Assembly: GCA_012797695.1 (NCBI GenBank)
Contig: JAAZOQ010000305.1
Coordinates: forward strand, 1-43,475
DNA from: Anaerolineaceae bacterium
Lineage (GTDB): Bacteria; Chloroflexota; Anaerolineae; Anaerolineales; Anaerolineaceae
DNA length: 43,475 bases
Reading direction: 5' to 3'
The translations under genes were made by a program, and so were the position numbers. Numbering within the stretch: the stretch's first letter is position 1; every line of letters begins with the position of its first letter. Under the pieces are notes generated by a model. The model searched no databases. It was not told the origin of the DNA and was given only the letters and a program-made list of their open reading frames with translations. Below are positions 18,863 through 27,786 of the stretch, in pieces.

Positions 18863-20011
18863 CTATTTCCGTAATTTCTTGACGGCGACCGGCAAGTATT
18901 CGAGGAAGCGATCCACATCGTCTGCGGTAGTGTCTTTGCCCAGGGTGACCCGCAGTGACCCCAGTGACTCCTCAGCGGGATAGCCCAGGGCCAGGATTAC
19001 TTTCGAAGGTTTGGGGTCGCCCACTTTGCAGGCTGAACCAGAAGAACAGGCAAAACCTGCCATGTCGAGCATAATGACCAGGTCATTGCCGGAAATTTCG
19101 TCAAAAAGCAGGCTGACGTGATTGGGCAAGCGATTCTGCGCTGAGCCCGTCAACTGGCAGCCCGAGATTTCCGCGCAGGCTGTCTGAATGATACGATCAC
19201 GCAAAGGGGACAGGCGGGCTACCTCTTGCGGCTGACGCTGCAAGGCCAATTCCAGGGCTTTGGTCAGGCCTACGATGCCCGGTACATTGTGTGTCCCGGC
19301 GCGCAGTTTGTGTTCCTGCTTGCCTCCAGAAGTATGGGAGATCAGAGGCGTGCCGCGCCGCAGCAAGGCCCCCACCCCCTTGGGACCGTAAAATTTGTGA
19401 GCGGCGAAAGAAAGCAGATCGATCTTCTGCTGCTGCAAATCAATGGGCAAATATGCACAGGCCTGCACAGCATCTGTATGGAAGGGTACCTGCTGTTCAG
19501 CACAAATAGCGCCTAACGTTTCCACATCGTTGATCGTGCCGATCTCGTTATTGGCGTAGATCACCGAAACGACGGCGACCTGATTTTGAGCAAGCTGCGC
19601 GTGCAGATCCTCGGCGAGAACAGCGCCGGCTTTATCGGTTTTCAGCTCGATCAGCTTGAAGCCAAACTCGTTGCGCAACTGCTTGGCAGAATTGGCCACG
19701 GCGGGATGCTCCACCGGGCTGATCAGCACAGTATCCGCGCCACGAGCGTTGCGCTGGGCAAAAGCAGCCCCTTTGACGGCCAGGTTATCCCCTTCGGAGC
19801 CGCTGGCAGTGAACAGAACGTCCTCTGCCTGAGCGCCCAGGAGGCTGGCAACTTTGGTGCGGCATGTTTCGAGAACAGCTTCAGCCTGCTGGCCGAAGTA
19901 ATGATTGGAAGAGGGATTACCAAAAATCTGGGTGAAATAAGGAGACATGGCCTCAAGTACTTGAGGATCCAGTGGGGTCGTAGCTGCATAATCAAGATAT
20001 ATTCTATCCAT
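18863..20011 (-). CDS. Cysteine desulfurase (IscS/NifS family)
   Basis: MDRIYLDYAATTPLDPQVLEAM, SFAAHKFYGPKGVGAL, CSSGSAC. Confidence 0.96.
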   Translation of the reverse strand: MDRIYLDYAATTPLDPQVLEAMSPYFTQIFGNPSSNHYFGQQAEAVLETCRTKVASLLGAQAEDVLFTASGSEGDNLAVKGAAFAQRNARGADTVLISPVEHPAVANSAKQLRNEFGFKLIELKTDKAGAVLAEDLHAQLAQNQVAVVSVIYANNEIGTINDVETLGAICAEQQVPFHTDAVQACAYLPIDLQQQKIDLLSFAAHKFYGPKGVGALLRRGTPLISHTSGGKQEHKLRAGTHNVPGIVGLTKALELALQRQPQEVARLSPLRDRIIQTACAEISGCQLTGSAQNRLPNHVSLLFDEISGNDLVIMLDMAGFACSSGSACKVGDPKPSKVILALGYPAEESLGSLRVTLGKDTTADDVDRFLEYLPVAVKKLRK

Positions 20012-20111
20012 ATTACCTCGCAGTGAGGATTATAGCATTAACCGAAACGTGGAACGACCACCTAAACGCTGATATAATCACTGCAAAATAACCAATTTGA
20101 TTGCGAGGTCT

Positions 20112-21533
20112 ATGATGACAAACAAGATCATTTTTGGAACAGATGGATGGCGCGGTGCAATTGCAGAAGATTACACCTTCGAAAACGTCCGTCGCTGTTC
20201 GCAGGGTTTTGCAGATTATCTTAAGAAGCATCAGAAACAGGGTCAGGATGTAATTGTTGGACACGATAAACGGTTCCTTTCGGAGAATTTTGCCTTAGCT
20301 GTGGCGGAAGTGCTAGCAGGAAATGGTTTTCATGTATATCTGACCGATGGGGCGACCCCCACCCCGGTCATTTCTTATGCGGTAGTGGATAAAAAAGCCT
20401 GTGCTGCTGTCAACATTACAGCCTCGCATAACCCGGCTAAAGACAACGGTTTCAAAGTACGCGAAAGCCACGGCGGAGCTATTCCTCCGGATGAGCTGAA
20501 GGAAATCGAGAGTCTGATCCCAGAGGATGAGACAAAAGTGGTGCGTCTGCCTGGTGCGGAAGCTGAAGCTGCCGGCAAGATCACCCGCTTCGATGCCTCC
20601 ATCAACTACATTGAGCATTTGAAGGATCTGATCGACCTTGAACCGATCCGCAAGGCCGGACTGCGCATCCAGTATGATGGAATGTGGGGCAATGGCGCGG
20701 GTTGGTTCACCCGGCTGCTGGCCGGCGATAAGACCGAAGTCATCGAGATCCACAATACGCGCAACCCAATCTTCCCCGAGATGAAACGTCCGGAACCGAT
20801 TCCTCCCAACATCAATGGGGGGCTGCAGGCAACCGTCGATAATCATGCCGACGTGCTGATCATCAACGATGGCGATGCTGACCGCGTGGGTGTCGGTGAC
20901 GAAAACGGCGTTTTCATCAACCAGTTGCAGGTGTATGCCCTGCTGGCGCTCTATATGCTGGAAATCCGCAAGGAGAAGGGTGCTATTGTGAAGACCCTTT
21001 CCACCACCAGCATGCTCGAAAAACTGGGCAAACTGTATGACGTGCCGGTGTATGAAACCGGCGTGGGTTTCAAATACGTGGCCCCCAAGATGCTTGAAAC
21101 CAACGCATTGATGGGCGGTGAAGAATCCGGCGGGTATGCTTTCCGCGGCAACGTACCGGAGCGCGACGGCATTCTGGCCGGGCTGTACATGCTCGACTTC
21201 ATGGTCAAGACCGGGAAGAAGCCTTCAGAATTGCTGCAATATCTCTTTTCGAAGGTGGGTGCCCATTATTACGACCGCATCGACACCATGTTTGAGGGAG
21301 ACCGAAGCGTTCGTGAAGATGCTATTCGTAATGCCAAGCCGCAGACCATTGGCGGCTTGAAAGTCACCGGATTGAACACTCTGGATGGCTTCAAATTCTT
21401 GCTGGAAGACGGCGGTTGGCTGCTCATCCGTTTCTCAGGTACAGAGCCCATCATGCGGGTATACTGCGAGACGACCCACCAAGAGAAGGTACAGGCCATC
21501 CTGAAGGATGGATTGAAGATCGCTGGTTTGTAG
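20112..21533 (+). CDS. Phosphoglucomutase/phosphomannomutase family protein
   Basis: [25 protein letters not shown] phosphoserine motif, [12 protein letters not shown] at 20112/20115 preferred over upstream TTG. Confidence 0.95.
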   Translation: MMTNKIIFGTDGWRGAIAEDYTFENVRRCSQGFADYLKKHQKQGQDVIVGHDKRFLSENFALAVAEVLAGNGFHVYLTDGATPTPVISYAVVDKKACAAVNITASHNPAKDNGFKVRESHGGAIPPDELKEIESLIPEDETKVVRLPGAEAEAAGKITRFDASINYIEHLKDLIDLEPIRKAGLRIQYDGMWGNGAGWFTRLLAGDKTEVIEIHNTRNPIFPEMKRPEPIPPNINGGLQATVDNHADVLIINDGDADRVGVGDENGVFINQLQVYALLALYMLEIRKEKGAIVKTLSTTSMLEKLGKLYDVPVYETGVGFKYVAPKMLETNALMGGEESGGYAFRGNVPERDGILAGLYMLDFMVKTGKKPSELLQYLFSKVGAHYYDRIDTMFEGDRSVREDAIRNAKPQTIGGLKVTGLNTLDGFKFLLEDGGWLLIRFSGTEPIMRVYCETTHQEKVQAILKDGLKIAGL

Positions 21534-21535
21534 AA

Positions 21536-22306
21536 TTGCGTTATTTCGATACTCATTGCCATCTTAACCACGAGTCGTTTGCCGAGGACCTGACTGAAGT
21601 ACTGCAAAGAGCAAGCGATGGAAGGGTACAGGCCATTGTAGTGCCGGGCTGGGATGTCGATTCCAGCCGGAAGGCCGTCCAAATGGCAGAGGAATTCCCC
21701 AACCTGCTGGCAGCAGTGGGGATCCACCCTACCGAGTGCAATGAGAGAACTATCGCAGCAGAAGAAATTGTTGAAATCGAACAACTCGCTTTGCATCCAA
21801 AAGTAGTTGCGATCGGTGAAATCGGTCTGGATTATTTTCACGATGCCACCCATCAGCAGGAGCAAAGCGAGTTGTTGTGCCAGATGCTCGAAATCGCAGA
21901 GAAACTGGCAAAACCGGTACTTTTACACAGCCGCGCATCGATGGAGGATATGATGGGGTTACTACTCTCGAGAAAGATGCGCGAGAACCCGGGTATCCTG
22001 CACGCGTATGAAGGTAATCTTGAGCAAGCTATCCGTTTGAGCAAGGCAGGTTATTCTTTCGGTGTCGGCGGACAGCTCACCTACAAGAACTCACTGCTCA
22101 AACACGAGGTCTTTCGAGTGATCCCGAGCGAGCGAATCGTGCTGGAGACAGATGCCCCTTACCTTTCCCCGGTGCCGCAGCGCGGAAAAAGAAACGAACC
22201 GGCTTTTCTTCCCTTTGTTGGCCGGTATCTCGCTGAGCTACGAGATCAATCAGAAGAAGAGTTATTAGAACGGATTTATCAAAATAGTACTAAAATATTC
22301 TTATAG
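21536..22306 (+). CDS. TatD family hydrolase/DNase (TTG start proposed)
   Basis: LRYFDTHCHLNHESF, GEIGLDYFHDAT, LETDAPYLSP. Confidence 0.92.
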   Translation: MRYFDTHCHLNHESFAEDLTEVLQRASDGRVQAIVVPGWDVDSSRKAVQMAEEFPNLLAAVGIHPTECNERTIAAEEIVEIEQLALHPKVVAIGEIGLDYFHDATHQQEQSELLCQMLEIAEKLAKPVLLHSRASMEDMMGLLLSRKMRENPGILHAYEGNLEQAIRLSKAGYSFGVGGQLTYKNSLLKHEVFRVIPSERIVLETDAPYLSPVPQRGKRNEPAFLPFVGRYLAELRDQSEEELLERIYQNSTKIFL

Positions 22307-22317
22307 GATTTATCGCA

Positions 22318-23292
22318 TTGATCTCGACTTTTCAAATTCCCTCGGATGTGCAAGAACAAATCAGCCTGGTCGAAGAGCGCATGCTGCACCAGACGGCTGG
22401 ATATCACGCCCAGCTTGAAGCCGCCCTGCATCAATTGTTGGCTTCCGGCGGAAAACGAATGCGTCCGCTGTTGATCTTGCTGATAGGCAAGATGTGTGCC
22501 GGTCCTCAAGAAGAGCTGATCAATCTGGCCAGCTCGATCGAGCTTTTGCATACGGCCACACTCGTTCACGATGACCTGATCGACGGTTCCTCGCTGCGGC
22601 GTGGTGTGCCCACCCTGAATTCGCACTGGAATGCCGCCCCGACGGTATTGACCGGAGACTTTCTGTTCTCGAAAGCAGCGTCACTGGCAGCGGCAACCAA
22701 CGATCTGGAAGTGATCAAGCTCTTTTCGAAAACACTTGCCATCATCGTCAACGGCGAACTGGGGCAACTTTTTGACGGGCCCTATAATTCTTCACTCGAA
22801 GATTATTATCAACGCATCTATGCGAAAACGGCTTCTTTATTTGAAACCTCGACCCGGTCGGCAGCCATCCTGTCGCGTGTATCTGAGGAGAATATCGAGC
22901 GGCTGGCCCGCTTTGGCTATTCTCTTGGGATCGCTTTTCAGATCATCGATGACTTGCTGGATTACGTCGGAGATGCCACCCAGGTGGGTAAACCGGTGGG
23001 CAGTGACCTGCGGCAAGGGTTGATCACCCTGCCCATGCTGTTGTTTATCCAGGCTTACCCTGAAACCGGGTTCGTGAAAACGTTGGTGGCGCACCGCGGC
23101 CTGAGCAACGAAAATGAAATGGAAGAAGCTATCCGCGCCATCGGCAGCAATAAATCCATTATTCAGCAGACGCTGGGTGAAGCCCAGAAATTCGTAGACC
23201 AGGCGAAAGAAGCATTATTGCCCTTCGCTGAGAGTGACGCCAAGCGTAATTTGCTTATGATCGCGGATTTTACCGCGCAAAGAACTGTGTAA
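22318..23292 (+). CDS. Polyprenyl synthetase (trans-isoprenyl diphosphate synthase), TTG start
   Basis: GGKRMRP, LLHTATLVHDDLIDGS (DDxxD), FQIIDDLLDYVGD. Confidence 0.95.
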   Translation: MISTFQIPSDVQEQISLVEERMLHQTAGYHAQLEAALHQLLASGGKRMRPLLILLIGKMCAGPQEELINLASSIELLHTATLVHDDLIDGSSLRRGVPTLNSHWNAAPTVLTGDFLFSKAASLAAATNDLEVIKLFSKTLAIIVNGELGQLFDGPYNSSLEDYYQRIYAKTASLFETSTRSAAILSRVSEENIERLARFGYSLGIAFQIIDDLLDYVGDATQVGKPVGSDLRQGLITLPMLLFIQAYPETGFVKTLVAHRGLSNENEMEEAIRAIGSNKSIIQQTLGEAQKFVDQAKEALLPFAESDAKRNLLMIADFTAQRTV

Positions 23293-23313
23293 TGTGCTCT
23301 TTAAAACAAAAAT

Positions 23314-23327
23314 GCCGCTTTCGCGGC
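23314..23327 (-). terminator. Terminator of tRNA-Leu
   Basis: GCCGC-TTTC-GCGGC stem, followed on minus strand by ATTTTTGTTTT. Confidence 0.7.
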
Positions 23328-23338
23328 GATCTTGTGAG

Positions 23339-23420
23339 TGCGCTGGGTGGGATTTGAACCCACACGCCTTGCGGCACATGGCCCTCAACCATGCCTGTCT
23401 GCCAATTCCAGCACCAGCGC
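23339..23420 (-). tRNA. tRNA-Leu (anticodon GAG)
   Basis: Reverse complement GCGCTGGTGCTGGAATTGGCAGACAGGCATGGTTGAGGGCCATG...GGGTTCAAATCCCACCCAGCGCA; anticodon arm CATGG-TTGAGGG-CCATG; class II variable arm; closed acceptor stem. Confidence 0.95.
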
Positions 23421-23497
23421 AATGCTCCGTTATTATAATCGGCTATTGGACTGTGTCAAGCATATTCGATTGAAATATTAAAACCTGAGAGGTAAAC

Positions 23498-24511
23498 ATG
23501 GCAATTGTTCTTGATGCAATGGGCAGTGATGATCACCCTACTCCTGAGATCCTCGCAGCCATCCAGTTGAAAAAAGAGTTCCATGAAGAGGTCATCCTGG
23601 TCGGAAAGAAAGATTTGATCGAGGCCAAGGTCAAGGAATTAAACCTCACTCACGAAACTTTCAACATTGTGGATGCCCCTGACGTGGTAGAAATGACCGA
23701 TAAACCAGTGGATTCAGCACGCAAGAAGCCTAATAATTCGATGGCAGTCGGTTTGGCCCTAGTGCGGGATGGAAAAGCGGAAGCTTTCGTCACCGCTGGC
23801 AATACCGGGGGTGCATATTTCAATGCGGTGACCATCTTGCGCCGCATCCCGGGGATCAGCCGCCCCGCCTTGAGCAGTTTCATCCCCACCCGCCGCGGCG
23901 GCCGCTGTGTGTTTCTAGATACCGGCGCCAACGCGGATTGCCGCCCCGAATTTTTGCTGGAGTTCGCGGTCATGGGCTCTGCCTATGCCAATTCCGTGCT
24001 GAAAATCGAGAACCCGAAAGTGGCCTTGCTCTCGAATGGTGAAGAAGCCGGTAAGGGTAATGAACTGGTGAAAGGCACTTATCCGCTGCTGCAGGCCAGC
24101 GGGCTGAATTTCTACGGCAACGTGGAGCCCAAGGAAGTCTATGCAGGTATGGTGGACGTGCTGGTGGCTGACGGTTTTGCCGGGAACGTTTTCTTGAAGA
24201 CCAGCGAAGCTGTGGCCAAATTCATCACAGACCTGCTCAAAGAGGGTATCACGGCCCGTTTCCTGTCGAAAATTGGCTATCTGCTGGCTAAACCGGCTTT
24301 TGCCGTACTGAAGACAAAAATGGACCCGGCAGAGGTTGGTGCGGCCATGCTTTTAGGCGTCAACGGGTATGCTTTCGTTGGCCACGGGCGTTCGGATGCA
24401 CGCGCCTTGGTTTCGGCTGTGCGTCTGGCACGGAGTACCATTGATGCCCACCTGCTGGATGCCATCAAACTCGAAATCGAAAAACATATTCCCCAATCCT
24501 CTGAAAAGTAA
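23498..24511 (+). CDS. plsX: Phosphate acyltransferase PlsX
   Basis: AIVLDAMGSDDHP, SAGNTGGAYFNA-like VTAGNTGGAYF, GFAGNVFLKTSEA. Confidence 0.97.
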   Translation: MAIVLDAMGSDDHPTPEILAAIQLKKEFHEEVILVGKKDLIEAKVKELNLTHETFNIVDAPDVVEMTDKPVDSARKKPNNSMAVGLALVRDGKAEAFVTAGNTGGAYFNAVTILRRIPGISRPALSSFIPTRRGGRCVFLDTGANADCRPEFLLEFAVMGSAYANSVLKIENPKVALLSNGEEAGKGNELVKGTYPLLQASGLNFYGNVEPKEVYAGMVDVLVADGFAGNVFLKTSEAVAKFITDLLKEGITARFLSKIGYLLAKPAFAVLKTKMDPAEVGAAMLLGVNGYAFVGHGRSDARALVSAVRLARSTIDAHLLDAIKLEIEKHIPQSSEK

Positions 24512-24520
24512 GGGCTGAAC

Positions 24521-25219
24521 ATGAAAATCATTGCAAATGAAAAATTGATCAAACGGAACAACCGAATTGGGCAGATCACCTCGATCGGCAGTCTGGTAGT
24601 GCTAGCGGTGGGCATGTTTTATTCCTTCAAGGATTCTCAGGGAACCTACATGACCTTTACCTTTACTACCCTGATCCTGGGGTTCATCCTGTTTCAGGTG
24701 GGTAATTTCTATCTGAACCGCTTTGGCAAATCGCCCCGCCCGGACGAATTAATCAGCCAATCCCTGAAGGGCCTGGATGACCACTACAGCCTGTACCATT
24801 ACACCACTGGTGTCTCGCATTTGCTGGTCGGGCCGGCCGGGATCTATTCCATTCTGCCCTATGGCCAGGAAGGCACGCTGTATTACGATGCCAATAAAAA
24901 GCAATGGCGGCAAAAAGGCGGCAACTTCTTCATGAAGGTATTTGGTCAAGAAGGTATGGGCCGCCCTGTAGGCGAAGCTGAAATTGCCAAGGAAGAACTG
25001 GAGCGGTATTTGCTGAAGGTGGGCGTGAGCAAAGAGAAGGTTACAGGCAGCCCCGTCTTGCTGTTTACCAATGATCGGGCTACAGTCGAAGGCGAAGGCT
25101 CCCCGGTTCCCTACACCACCTCAGAGAAGTTCAAAGATTTTATTCGGCGCAAAGCCAAAGAGGCAGATTTTGACGCTGAACCGGTGATCGAACTCATCGA
25201 GCAGAAACGAAAAAAATAA
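24521..25219 (+). CDS. Membrane protein with possible NERD-like nuclease-related domain
   Basis: Two N-terminal hydrophobic segments; LKGLDDHYSLYHYTTGVSHLLVGPAGIYSI resembles the NERD core; 9 bp after plsX. Confidence 0.55.
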   Translation: MKIIANEKLIKRNNRIGQITSIGSLVVLAVGMFYSFKDSQGTYMTFTFTTLILGFILFQVGNFYLNRFGKSPRPDELISQSLKGLDDHYSLYHYTTGVSHLLVGPAGIYSILPYGQEGTLYYDANKKQWRQKGGNFFMKVFGQEGMGRPVGEAEIAKEELERYLLKVGVSKEKVTGSPVLLFTNDRATVEGEGSPVPYTTSEKFKDFIRRKAKEADFDAEPVIELIEQKRKK

Positions 25220-25241
25220 ATAAAAAAGAGATCGGAATATG

Positions 25242-25273
25242 AACTGCACCCTTATTAACTTTTGGGTGCAGTT
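25242..25273 (+). terminator. Intrinsic terminator
   Basis: AACTGCACCC ... GGGTGCAGTTTTT. Confidence 0.85.
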
Positions 25274-25405
25274 TTTGCGTTAAATTGGGAAATTACCTCG
25301 TGCAAACCAGTGTCTATTTTTCAGAACAGGTATATGCTTAAAGCAAGCGATTTTATCCGCACTGCTTAAAATCCAATTTAATATCTTTCCACCCGGAGGA
25401 AATCA

Positions 25406-26551
25406 ATGGCGAACAAAGACTTGTACGTCGAATTATGCAAGTTCTACGAGTTCATGCTGGGGGAAATTCCACAAAAAGACGAATTCATCAAGGCATTGAA
25501 AGAAACGGTAACGGAAGATGATTTGCGTGTGCTGTTCTTGATGCCATTTAACGGCGCGATCTTCCACAATGATCTGGTCAAAAAAGCTGCCAAACATGGT
25601 ATTGACGAGAAAACCGTCAAAGAGGCAGCGCTTCGCATGGCTGCTAAAGGCTATGTGCTCACCTACGAAACGACCCGCGGCCGTGCGTATGAACGTGGGA
25701 ACCCAGTTTTCATGACCGAACAGCAAGTGCGCAGCCAGGAAAAATCACAGGCCCGCTCAATCTTTGCCAATTTCATGGATTCCATGATCGAGGCAGATTC
25801 TGTCGCCAACCCCAACAAGACCCCATACTATCGGGTTTTGCCGGTGGAGTATACTCTGACTGGCAAGATCCCCGATGACGCTATCCGGTTGGATGCGCCG
25901 GTGCCCGATCAGAGGCAGGTCTTGCCGATCGACGTTGTAACCGATATGGTCAATGCCCAGGATGTGGTGGGAGTAGCTGAATGCTTCTGCCGTAAAGCAC
26001 GTGCGGTGGTTGGCAAAGCCTGCGAACATCCACTGGAGACCTGTTTCGTTTTCAATGAATTTGCTGAAGGGTTAATCGAAGCCGGGCTGGCCAGACAACT
26101 GACCAAACCTGAGGCGCTGGAAATTCTGCGTCATTGCGAAGAGGTTGGACTGGTTCATAATGTCGATAACGCTGAGGGACATCTTCGTACTCTGTGTAAT
26201 TGCTGTTCCTGCTCCTGTGTAATCATGAATGCCATTCATCATGGCTCTACCAGTTCTGGAGCACCTTCTCGCTACGTGGTGAGCCATGACGCCGTCAAGT
26301 GCATTGCCTGCGGTGCCTGCATCGATATTTGCCCTGTTGATTGCCGCGAGATCGTGGATGGCAAAATGGTTGTTAATATTACCCAATGCCTGGGCTGCGG
26401 CCTATGTGTAACCAAATGCGAACAGAGTGCCAACCACATGGAGCCGCGCAAGAAATATCCCAAAATCTATCCCACCCATAAAGCCTTATGGGGGCAGATT
26501 GGCAAAGAGTCGATCGTGAGTATTTTGAAGAGCAAAATACTGAGCAAATAG
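25406..26551 (+). CDS. 4Fe-4S dicluster domain protein with winged-helix-like N-terminus and central Cys-rich region
   Basis: CIACGACIDICPVDC and CLGCGLCVTKC; additional CFC...C...C and CNCCSCSC motifs. Confidence 0.85.
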   Translation: MANKDLYVELCKFYEFMLGEIPQKDEFIKALKETVTEDDLRVLFLMPFNGAIFHNDLVKKAAKHGIDEKTVKEAALRMAAKGYVLTYETTRGRAYERGNPVFMTEQQVRSQEKSQARSIFANFMDSMIEADSVANPNKTPYYRVLPVEYTLTGKIPDDAIRLDAPVPDQRQVLPIDVVTDMVNAQDVVGVAECFCRKARAVVGKACEHPLETCFVFNEFAEGLIEAGLARQLTKPEALEILRHCEEVGLVHNVDNAEGHLRTLCNCCSCSCVIMNAIHHGSTSSGAPSRYVVSHDAVKCIACGACIDICPVDCREIVDGKMVVNITQCLGCGLCVTKCEQSANHMEPRKKYPKIYPTHKALWGQIGKESIVSILKSKILSK

Positions 26552-26700
26552 TATTTCAGCCAATGGCTCAGTAAGTTTACTGCAAGATGCTTATGAGATT
26601 GGTTTACCAATTTCTGTCATTGAAATTCGTACTCTGTCAAACAAAGAAGTATTGTTTCGCTTTGTTCGCAGTGGATTGAAATCAGGAAACAAGGTTTGAC
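26552..26700 (+). pseudogene. Possible short coding remnant in the 5' region of hypA
   Basis: Open frame SANGSVSLLQDAYEIGLPISVIEIRTLSNKEVLFRFVRSGLKSGNKV* with no good start; loosely resembles a nucleotidyltransferase (MNT) C-terminus. Confidence 0.3.
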
Positions 26701-26708
26701 AGAGTACG
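26628..26708. repeat. 15-bp perfect inverted repeat with 51-nt spacer
   Basis: CGTACTCTGTCAAAC (26628-26642) and GTTTGACAGAGTACG (26694-26708). Confidence 0.9.
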
Positions 26709-27073
26709 TACGAATCAGAAAAGAGGGCCCTATTCACGAATCGGGTATTGCTGCCAATATCATTGAAATTGCAGAGAAAGCTGCAAAGAAAAACGGACTA
26801 TCTACGGTCAGGCGTGTGGATGTACAGATTGGCGCTTTTTCGGGAGTGGAACCCGAATTATTGACGTTCGCTTTTTCCGTCCTCAAAAAGAAGACGACTC
26901 TGGCAGAGGCAGAGCTGGAAATCATTAAGCTGCCGTTGCTCCTGTACTGCCGGGATTGTGAAACAGATTACGTGGGAGAAAGCGAAGATCTGCGCTGCCC
27001 GATCTGCCTGGGGGAAAACTATGACATCAAACAGGGCAGAGAGTTAAAGGTAATAGCCATCAGTGGAGGTTAA
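26696..27073 (+). CDS. hypA: Hydrogenase maturation nickel metallochaperone HypA (start uncertain: TTG 26696 or non-canonical ATT 26732)
   Basis: IHESGIAANIIEIAEKAAKKNG, zinc-site CRDC...CPIC; followed immediately by hypB. Confidence 0.9.
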   Translation: MTEYVRIRKEGPIHESGIAANIIEIAEKAAKKNGLSTVRRVDVQIGAFSGVEPELLTFAFSVLKKKTTLAEAELEIIKLPLLLYCRDCETDYVGESEDLRCPICLGENYDIKQGRELKVIAISGG

Positions 27074-27074
27074 A

Positions 27075-27776
27075 GTGACTGGAAAGGAAATTTCAAAGTC
27101 AATTAACGCGGAGCGTATCCGCGTGATCACGATGGAAGAAGATGTGCTCCAGAAAAATGACGAGATCGCGGCTGAAAATCGGGTCTTTCTTAAAGCGAAG
27201 AACGTGGTGGCAGTGAACCTGATCAGTTCACCAGGTTCCGGCAAGACCACTTTGCTTGAAAAGACCCTGAGTGATCTGGAAGGTAGATTGCGCTGTGCAG
27301 TGATCGAGGGGGATCAACAAACCAGCAATGACGCCAGCCGCATTGCGGCAACCAAAGTGCCCGTGGTACAGATCAACACCCTCTCGGGTTGTCATCTCGA
27401 AGCCGCTCAGGTGCGGTCAGCTATGCAAGAATTGCCGATGGCTGATATTGATCTTCTGCTCATCGAAAATATTGGCAACCTGGTTTGCCCCTCTGAATTT
27501 GATCTGGGCGAAATCGGCAAAGTGGCGATCATGAGCATCACAGAAGGTGAAGATAAACCGATCAAATACCCGCTTCTGTTCCATTTGGCTTCTGTGGTGG
27601 TGCTGACCAAGCTGGATTTATTGCCTTATTTACGCTTTGATTTAAAACGCTGCAAGGAATACATCCGGCAGGTCAACCCACATGCCGAGATCATCGAAAC
27701 CTCGGTGTTCAGTGGCAGCGGGCTGACGGTCTGGGAGGATTACCTCAAGAATCTGGTAAGTGTTTACCGCAAGTGA
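27075..27776 (+). CDS. hypB: Hydrogenase nickel incorporation GTPase HypB (GTG start after GGAGGT)
   Basis: VVAVNLISSPGSGKTTLLEKTL P-loop, EGDQQTSNDA, NTLSGCHLEA metal site, VVLTKLDLLPY. Confidence 0.95.
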   Translation: MTGKEISKSINAERIRVITMEEDVLQKNDEIAAENRVFLKAKNVVAVNLISSPGSGKTTLLEKTLSDLEGRLRCAVIEGDQQTSNDASRIAATKVPVVQINTLSGCHLEAAQVRSAMQELPMADIDLLLIENIGNLVCPSEFDLGEIGKVAIMSITEGEDKPIKYPLLFHLASVVVLTKLDLLPYLRFDLKRCKEYIRQVNPHAEIIETSVFSGSGLTVWEDYLKNLVSVYRK

Positions 27777-27786
27777 AAGAAAAGAG

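Noticed and set aside
21416-21535. N-terminal extension of TatD overlapping the phosphohexomutase gene
   Set aside because: Out-of-frame reading of the mutase; the TatD domain starts at LRYFDTHCH, so a TTG start at 21536 is more likely
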